A DNA stretch of 5,917 nt, taken from positions 1 to 5,917 of the forward strand of contig CAJTZR010000108.1 in the NCBI GenBank assembly GCA_910584035.1, read 5' to 3'. Positions 1 through 4,096 of this stretch are shown piece after piece. Within the stretch, counting starts at the first letter, position 1. Each line of letters begins with the position of its first letter. Under the pieces are notes generated by a model that was not told the DNA's origin, made no database searches, and saw nothing but the letters and a program-made list of their open reading frames with translations. Origin of the DNA: an uncultured Christensenella sp. (GTDB taxonomy: Bacteria > Bacillota > Clostridia > Christensenellales > UBA3700). Made by a program: the position numbers and the translations under genes.

Positions 1-46
1 TTTTGTTAACTTTATTTATACTTTTTACAAATTGTTTATCTTATAC

Positions 47-76
47 TTGACAAATATATATATTTAATTAGATAAT
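47..76 (+). promoter_or_regulatory. Possible rightward sigma-A promoter
   Basis: A perfect TTGACA at 47-52 is followed after 18 bases by GATAAT at 71-76, which matches five of six bases of the -10 consensus. Transcription would start near 83 and run into the hairpin at 148-179, giving an RNA of about 95 nt with no visible ORF. The surroundings are so AT-rich that a -10-like hexamer is expected by chance; the exact TTGACA is the main support. It is the only plus-strand promoter I would propose in the window. Confidence 0.35.
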
Positions 77-147
77 ATTCATATAATATGTACATAGATA
101 TATGTATTTTATGTACCACCATTTTACACAATTTAGCTAAATTACAC

Positions 148-179
148 AAAAATACCCCCGATTTTCGGTGGGTATTTTT
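148..179. terminator. Hairpin terminator, possibly bidirectional
   Basis: AAAAATACCC (148-157) pairs with GGGTATTTTT (170-179). The stem continues as CCGA (158-161) with TCGG (165-168) around a three-base loop, with one bulged base at 169. A-tracts and T-tracts flank the GC core on both sides, so each strand ends its stem in five T residues and either direction could terminate. For the leftward membrane-protein operon it would be a second terminator after 222-254. For a rightward transcript from 47-76 it would be the first. Confidence 0.6.
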
Positions 180-221
180 AAAAATTCGACTTTTTACAAA
201 ATTACGACTTTACAAAAAACT

Positions 222-254
222 AAACAAGGCAAAATTTTTCATTTTACCTTGTTT
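222..254 (-). terminator. Rho-independent terminator of the membrane-protein operon
   Basis: On the minus strand AAACAAGG and CCTTGTTT (247-254 and 222-229) pair and extend through AAAAT/ATTTT around a five-base loop. The stem is followed by TTTAGTTTTTT. The one irregular position is a T/G wobble in minus-strand RNA but a C/A mismatch in plus-strand RNA, so the structure is better formed leftward, as expected for a terminator of the genes at 2009-379. It lies about 125 bases after the last stop codon. Confidence 0.65.
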
Positions 255-278
255 GCTTTAAGTTGTTAATTTTAAATT

Positions 279-299
279 TTAAGCCAATAATTGGCTTAA
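279..299. repeat. Near-perfect inverted repeat in the operon 3' region
   Basis: TTAAGCCAAT (279-288) and ATTGGCTTAA (290-299) are exact inverse complements with one base between them. As RNA it would fold with a shortened stem (TTAAGCC/GGCTTAA) and a seven-base loop. No good T-run follows on the minus strand, so it is a poor terminator by itself. It may protect the 3' end of the mRNA or be a protein-binding palindrome. Confidence 0.55.
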
Positions 300-378
300 G
301 TATATTACTACTTGTTAATATTTTTGCTAATTTTATTTTTTATTATTAAACTATATTTAATAATTAATTATATTTATA

Positions 379-1110
379 TTATATCTTAATTATTCTCTCT
401 CCAATTTCTTTTAGTTCTTTAATTCGCTCTAATTCTTTTATTAAGTTTTTGTCATATTTGTTATTTAAAATTATGCCGTTTTCTTCACATATTTTTACTA
501 ATTCAATTGAATCATTTGATTTTAAATTTTCATTAAAAATACGTTTTAATACCAAACATAATAATGCCTTTTTAACTCTTCTCTTATTTTTAAATTCTTC
601 AAGCACCTCATTAATATCTTCAACTGTCAATACATTATTATGCTTTAAAATTTCCTCGATTGATAGTTTAATGTGACAAATTTGCCCAGTTAAATAAACT
701 ATAGTAGGAAAATGCAAAAATTTATATTTGCTATTTAAAACCATTAATACTTTTTTATTAAATTCATTGTCTTCCCTATTTTCAAAATTCTTAATTAAAA
801 CTTTAAGTTTATCTTTATTTCGAGAAAATTTTCTAAACTTTAACAACATATAAAAGAAAACATTAATTAAAAAACAACTAACTAAAATTACTTGCGGTAA
901 AACCATTTCTAAATTTGTTAATTGTCTAATGTTTAAATTTATCCAAATTTCAAAAACTCCAATCAATACAATTAAAAACATTGTTATAAACATTGAAATA
1001 TAAAAATAAGCAATTCTTTCACCATAATAATTATTATTTTTCAAATCTTTCTTTAAGCCCTTAAAGTTAATAGGCTTTTCATCTTCAAAAAATTGTTTTT
1101 GTGCCCCCAT
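379..1110 (-). CDS. Hypothetical two-helix membrane protein with charged cytoplasmic tail
   Basis: I do not recognise this 243-residue protein. Residues 1-32 are polar and charged. Two hydrophobic helices follow at about 33-55 and 70-92. The rest (about 93-243) is rich in Lys, Glu, Asn and Ile and looks helical, ending in a charged stretch at about 221-243 that could form a coiled coil. The basic segment after helix 2 (KFRKFSRNKDK) suggests that both ends are cytoplasmic. No catalytic or nucleotide-binding motif is visible. The ATG at 1110 is preceded by GGGG at 1117-1120 with six bases between. That site falls in the 14-base gap after the upstream stop codon, so the two genes are almost certainly co-transcribed and perhaps translationally coupled. 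Codons are extremely A/T-biased, more so than in fucO. A role as partner of the upstream membrane protein is inferred from position only. Confidence 0.8.
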   Translation of the reverse strand: MGAQKQFFEDEKPINFKGLKKDLKNNNYYGERIAYFYISMFITMFLIVLIGVFEIWINLNIRQLTNLEMVLPQVILVSCFLINVFFYMLLKFRKFSRNKDKLKVLIKNFENREDNEFNKKVLMVLNSKYKFLHFPTIVYLTGQICHIKLSIEEILKHNNVLTVEDINEVLEEFKNKRRVKKALLCLVLKRIFNENLKSNDSIELVKICEENGIILNNKYDKNLIKELERIKELKEIGERIIKI

Positions 1111-1124
1111 AAATATCCCCGATT

Positions 1125-2009
1125 TTAATTATTAAGTTTTTTATTTACTAGACCTATTACATAAGTTTCTGCATTTAAGTCTAGTACAGCAAAGGCAATT
1201 TGCACTAAGGCAATGCCAACAAAAATTCCAACAAGTATATTTGTAATTGCAATTAATACACCTACAAATACTGCTGTTATTGCTAATATAATCAAATCAA
1301 CAGCAAATAACTTTAGTATATTTTTAATATTAACAACTTCTTTAAATTTAACCTCTCCATTGCCGTGTACTAAATACCCCTCAATTAATGCAATAAAACC
1401 AAATAATACGAAAATTATTATTGATGTTATAAACACACTATATTTCCATACAGTATACAACCAAACACAAATAAAGATTAATAGAAAAGATAGTAAATTA
1501 TCAATTAAGTTTGCCAATATGTATTTTTTAAATGTTCTTTTTGCGGAATTTCGTCTTACCAAACATTTTACAAGAAAATATCCACCTATCACACCAAGTA
1601 TAATAAATACTACTAGTCCTACAAAGCCACCAATTAAAGTGTTACAAAAAGTATTTATTGCTTCAGTAAGCGGTACTGTATATACATCCATACTCCCTAC
1701 AAATGAAGAAAGACAAACTTGCAATGTTTGCATTAGCCAATCTCTACTTAACATTAACTTAACTGCTTCCACAGGTTCATTCCAATTAAGTGTTTGGAAA
1801 GCTTTAATCAAGCTATCTTTTACTGCTACTAAATCAACATTTGCATTAGTAAAAATTTCTTTTACCGATTCCACCATTGTATTCACTGCACCAATAGTTA
1901 ATGGTATTAACAATGACAAGCCAATGACAAAACCTAATGCAATTGTACCTAACGGATTAAATATAAATTTTAAATTTTTGAAATAGTTTTTTAAACCTTG
2001 ACCTATCAT
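1125..2009 (-). CDS. Hypothetical six-helix membrane protein
   Basis: I do not recognise this 294-residue integral membrane protein. Hydrophobic helices lie at about 19-43, 126-148, 170-188, 192-213, 231-255 and 256-278. Residues 44-125 form a large, mostly polar loop. The very basic segment after helix 2 (KCLVRRNSAKRTFKKY, residues 148-163) and the terminal KK put both ends and that loop in the cytoplasm by the positive-inside rule, with the 44-125 loop outside. No transporter signature or catalytic motif is evident. An upstream ATG at 2108 would add 33 residues, but I chose 2009: AAAGGA (2017-2022) sits at proper distance before it, the longer form would translate straight through a 14-bp inverted repeat, and its extra residues look like random AT-rich sequence. 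It leads the pair with the gene at 1110-379. Its promoter is unclear: either read-through from fucO or a weak site in the 121-base gap. Confidence 0.82.
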   Translation of the reverse strand: MIGQGLKNYFKNLKFIFNPLGTIALGFVIGLSLLIPLTIGAVNTMVESVKEIFTNANVDLVAVKDSLIKAFQTLNWNEPVEAVKLMLSRDWLMQTLQVCLSSFVGSMDVYTVPLTEAINTFCNTLIGGFVGLVVFIILGVIGGYFLVKCLVRRNSAKRTFKKYILANLIDNLLSFLLIFICVWLYTVWKYSVFITSIIIFVLFGFIALIEGYLVHGNGEVKFKEVVNIKNILKLFAVDLIILAITAVFVGVLIAITNILVGIFVGIALVQIAFAVLDLNAETYVIGLVNKKLNN

Positions 2010-2059
2010 TATTTTATCCTTTAAATTTGAATTATTGATTTTGAATACTAGCTTGATAC

Positions 2060-2100
2060 AAATATTATGGTTAATAAACAATGTACTAACCATAATATTT
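2060..2100. repeat. 14-bp perfect inverted repeat between fucO and the next gene
   Basis: AAATATTATGGTTA (2060-2073) and TAACCATAATATTT (2087-2100) are exact inverse complements around a 13-base spacer. It lies in the 121-base gap after the fucO stop codon. In minus-strand RNA it would make a long but A/U-rich stem with two G-C pairs. The bases that follow (GTATCAAG) are not a T-run, so it does not look like a standard terminator. Options are an mRNA 3'-end stabiliser or processing site for fucO, an attenuator for the downstream pair, or a DNA operator. Confidence 0.75.
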
Positions 2101-2130
2101 TGTTTCACAATAATTTGTATTTATAGTAAA

Positions 2131-3279
2131 TTAAAACGCTAGTTTGTATAATTCTAAAATGTCGTTCTCAGTTATCTCTCTAGGATTGCCACCAGTACAT
2201 ACATCCGCAAAAGCATCTTTTGAAAGCTGAACAAGTGCTTCTTGTGGAATATTAATTTCTCTCAATTTTTGAGGGATATTCAAATCAAGTGAAAGTTGTT
2301 TTACTGCATCAACTGCAGCTTTAGCACCATCGCTTATACTCATTCCACTTACATCAACACCCATTGCTTTTGCGATTTCGCAATATTTAGCTTCTGCTGC
2401 TGGCATATTGTATTCCATAACTATAGGCAACAATAAAGCATTTGCTACACCGTGAGGAATATCAAATCTTGCTCCAAGTGGGTGTGCCATTGAATGTACA
2501 CAACCTAAGCCAACGTTTGAAAATGCCATACCAGCCACATATTGTGCAAGTGCCATATTTTCTCTTGCAACCATATCTTTGCCATTGTTAGTTGCAGCAC
2601 GTAAGTTTTTAGCAATAAGTTCAATGGCTTTTATCTCAAACATATCTGATAACTCCCACGCACCCTTTGTAATATAGCCCTCTATTGCGTGAGTTAATGC
2701 GTCCATACCAGTTGCAGCTGTTAAACCCTTTGGCATTGTTGCCATAAGCTCCGCATCAACAATAGATAATACTGGAATATCGTTAGGGTCAACGCAAACC
2801 ATTTTTCTGCCAGTGTCTTCGTCAGTAATTACATAGTTAATAGTAACTTCAGCTGCAGTTCCAGCAGTAGTTGGAAGTGCAATAATAGGCACACATTTAT
2901 TTTTAGTATCTGCAACACCCTCAAGTGAGATAATATCAGCAAAACTTGGATTGTTTGCTACTATTGCAACTGCTTTTGAGGTATCAATGGATGAACCACC
3001 CCCAATAGCAATTATAAAGTCTGCTTTAGAATCTTTAAAAGCACTAAGTCCTGCTTTAACATTTTTTACAGTAGGATTAGCTTTGAATTCACTAAAAATC
3101 GTATAAGGTACATTACCTAATTCTTTAGTTACCATATCAACTATACCAAACTTAACCAAATCTTTATCTGCAACAATAAATGCTTTTTTAAAGCCTCTAG
3201 CAGCAATCTCTTTTTTAAGTTCTGCCCTTGAACCACAACCAAAATATGAAGTTTCATTTAAAATAAATCTGTTTACCAT
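2131..3279 (-). CDS. fucO: Lactaldehyde reductase / 1,2-propanediol oxidoreductase (iron-dependent ADH)
   Basis: This 382-residue group III (iron-dependent) alcohol dehydrogenase matches E. coli FucO (383 residues) almost end to end. Long runs agree in wording, such as PTTAGTAAEVTINYVITDE (136-154) and CTGGNPRE near the C-terminus. FucO reduces L-lactaldehyde to (S)-1,2-propanediol with NADH in anaerobic fucose and rhamnose breakdown; it is a cytoplasmic dimer. The N-terminal nucleotide domain has GGGSSIDTSK at 93-102, and Asp38 in IVADKD matches the E. coli residue that favours NAD over NADP. All four iron ligands are present: Asp193, His197, His262 and His276, equivalent to E. coli Asp196, His200, His263 and His277. 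The ATG at 3279 has AAAGGGG six bases upstream. It has its own promoter, and a terminator separates it from the upstream gene. G+C is visibly higher than in its neighbours, as expected for a conserved enzyme. Related aldehydes or alcohols could also be substrates. No fucose or rhamnose gene adjoins it. Confidence 0.93.
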   Translation of the reverse strand: MVNRFILNETSYFGCGSRAELKKEIAARGFKKAFIVADKDLVKFGIVDMVTKELGNVPYTIFSEFKANPTVKNVKAGLSAFKDSKADFIIAIGGGSSIDTSKAVAIVANNPSFADIISLEGVADTKNKCVPIIALPTTAGTAAEVTINYVITDEDTGRKMVCVDPNDIPVLSIVDAELMATMPKGLTAATGMDALTHAIEGYITKGAWELSDMFEIKAIELIAKNLRAATNNGKDMVARENMALAQYVAGMAFSNVGLGCVHSMAHPLGARFDIPHGVANALLLPIVMEYNMPAAEAKYCEIAKAMGVDVSGMSISDGAKAAVDAVKQLSLDLNIPQKLREINIPQEALVQLSKDAFADVCTGGNPREITENDILELYKLAF

Positions 3280-3293
3280 ATATATCCCCTTTT

Positions 3294-3306
3294 TGTCATA
3301 ATGACA
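3294..3306. promoter_or_regulatory. Possible operator in the fucO leader
   Basis: TGTCAT (3294-3299) and ATGACA (3301-3306) form a perfect inverted repeat around one central base. It sits between the predicted start of transcription (about 3313) and the ribosome binding site, at roughly +7 to +20, where a bound repressor would block transcription. It does not match the CcpA cre or Rex consensus as I know them. No regulator gene is in the window. Confidence 0.4.
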
Positions 3307-3319
3307 TTATTATAAAATT

Positions 3320-3348
3320 ATTATAACATACAAAAATGCTGTTTTCAA
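3320..3348 (-). promoter_or_regulatory. fucO promoter (sigma-A, extended -10)
   Basis: Read on the minus strand, TTGAAA (3348-3343) is followed after exactly 17 bases by TATAAT (3325-3320), with TG one base before the -10, which makes it an extended -10. Transcription should start near 3313, leaving a leader of about 34 bases that holds the 3294-3306 inverted repeat and the ribosome binding site. A second TATAAT (3314-3309), part of a direct repeat ATTATTATA, lies just downstream but has no good -35. Confidence 0.75.
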
Positions 3349-3506
3349 TAGCTATTTAAAAATTTTACATTTATTTAAATTATTATAATTTTTATAATGT
3401 GTATAATTCTTATAAGTATTAACAAAAAAATTATAAAAATAATAAAAGTTACTTTAACTATTTACTAACTATATTATTAATTACTCACAAATATTTTATC
3501 CAAAAT

Positions 3507-3532
3507 AAAAAAGAGGGCGAACCCTCTTTTTT
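3507..3532 (-). terminator. Rho-independent terminator of the 111-residue membrane protein gene
   Basis: AAGAGGG (3511-3517) and CCCTCTT (3522-3528) pair around a four-base loop, which reads TTCG on the minus strand. The stem extends through A/T pairs on both sides, and the minus strand continues TTTTTTATTTTG. It starts two bases after the TAA stop at 3537-3535. This closes the gene as its own unit and insulates fucO from upstream transcription. The symmetric A/T flanks could also stop rightward RNA. Confidence 0.88.
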
Positions 3533-3534
3533 TA

Positions 3535-3870
3535 TTACAATACTAATGGAATAATTATACCAACTATTATAACTAACAAAACTACTACATAAAGAACTTT
3601 CCAAATTGTTGGTTTATTTTTTACAAATCTCCAAGCATTAACTGCAACAATACATACCATAATAGCTGCTGCAATATTTTGGAAAATACCTGCAAGACCT
3701 GCAACCTTACCACCTATTGCAGCAAGGATAATTGAAACCAAATAAATGATTGCTGCTGCACAAATTGTATAAAAACTTACTTTATTTAAACTCCAACCGC
3801 TACCACCACTTGATGATTTTTTCTTGCTTTTGTTTTCATTATTATTTGAATTTGTTGATTTACTAGCCAT
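3535..3870 (-). CDS. Small three-helix membrane protein, function unknown
   Basis: The product has 111 residues. Residues 1-26 are a low-complexity Ser/Asn/Lys tail with a Gly-Ser hinge. Three hydrophobic helices follow at about 33-53, 59-79 and 90-110. Lys-rich segments at the N-terminus and between helices 2 and 3 (WRFVKNK) predict a cytoplasmic N-terminus and an external C-terminus, where the chain ends inside the last helix. I have an impression of similar small proteins (Ser/Lys tail, then GWSLNKVSF and three helices) in uncultured gut Firmicutes, but I know no named family or function. I chose the ATG at 3870 because GGAGGT lies six bases upstream; the earlier in-frame ATG at 3927 lies in the -35 box, upstream of the predicted transcript start. 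The strong promoter, ideal ribosome binding site and tight terminator suggest a well-expressed single-gene unit. Confidence 0.88.
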   Translation of the reverse strand: MASKSTNSNNNENKSKKKSSSGGSGWSLNKVSFYTICAAAIIYLVSIILAAIGGKVAGLAGIFQNIAAAIMVCIVAVNAWRFVKNKPTIWKVLYVVVLLVIIVGIIIPLVL

Positions 3871-3894
3871 ATTAAGACCTCCAATTATTATTAA

Positions 3895-3910
3895 TCGTAT
3901 TATAATACGA
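3895..3910. promoter_or_regulatory. 16-bp perfect palindrome over the -10 box
   Basis: TCGTATTATAATACGA is its own exact reverse complement and fully contains the TATAAT of the promoter serving the 111-residue protein. A dimeric regulator bound here would exclude RNA polymerase. The palindrome could partly be a by-product of TATAAT-like sequence, but the TCG...CGA ends extend it well beyond that. Confidence 0.5.
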
Positions 3911-3927
3911 AAGAATAAAAATGTCAA
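3899..3927 (-). promoter_or_regulatory. Consensus sigma-A promoter of the 111-residue protein gene
   Basis: On the minus strand a perfect TTGACA (3927-3922) is followed after exactly 17 bases by a perfect TATAAT (3904-3899). The bases just upstream of the -35 are runs of A, like an UP element. The start of transcription should fall near 3892, giving a leader of only about 22 bases with GGAGGT at 3882-3877. This is the strongest promoter match in the window. Confidence 0.9.
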
Positions 3928-4096
3928 TATTTTTTTTAATTTTTTACAATTAATTAAATTTTAAATTTAATACATTTTTATTCACTCCACAATAACAATA
4001 AAATAAATAGACTAATAATTTTAGTAAAAATTTAATTTAGTACCGATTTTTGATAGGTTTTAGTAATTACAATTAACAATGACAATTTATTTAATG

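Larger units (their letters stand above)
1..378. other. Gene-free left flank with several inverted repeats
   Basis: No credible coding sequence is visible on either strand: stops are frequent and no open frame is preceded by a ribosome binding site. The stretch is very AT-rich. From right to left it holds an inverted repeat (279-299), a minus-strand terminator (222-254), an imperfect direct repeat (CGACTTTTTACAAAA at 187-201 and CGACTTTACAAAA at 205-217), a second hairpin (148-179), a perfect 14-bp palindrome AATTTAGCTAAATT (130-143), the inverted pair GTACATA/TATGTAC (90-96 and 110-116) and a possible rightward promoter (47-76). It is the 3' flank of the membrane-protein operon. What lies beyond the left edge is unknown. 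Confidence 0.7.

Noticed and set aside
187..217. CGACTTT-type direct repeat as a CRISPR or tandem-repeat array
   Set aside because: There are only two imperfect copies of about 14 bases with a 3-base gap, with no regular spacing or further units.
449..676. Plus-strand open frame of 75 codons
   Set aside because: It is antisense to the two-helix membrane protein gene, low in complexity (Ser/Leu/Phe-rich), and has no start signal.
1213..1986. Plus-strand open frame of 257 codons
   Set aside because: It is antisense to the six-helix membrane protein, its composition mirrors that gene's codons (rich in Thr, Asn, Ile, Pro), and it has no ribosome binding site.
2010..2108. 33-residue N-terminal extension of the six-helix membrane protein
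   Set aside because: It would be translated through the 14-bp inverted repeat. The ATG at 2009 has a good AAAGGA site, and the extension looks like intergenic AT-rich sequence.
2010..2130. Promoter for the two-gene membrane operon
   Set aside because: The best pair, TTGTTT with TATCAA 17 bases on, matches only about three and four of six consensus bases and overlaps the inverted repeat. It is too weak in such AT-rich DNA.
3871..3927. 19-residue N-terminal extension of the 111-residue membrane protein
   Set aside because: It overlaps the -35 and -10 boxes and the ribosome binding site of a consensus promoter, so it would not be in the mRNA.
3928..4096. Terminator for the beta-helix/dockerin gene
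   Set aside because: Only short A/T-only pairings such as ACTAA/TTAGT are visible, with no GC-containing stem followed by a T-run. Nothing there supports a confident call.
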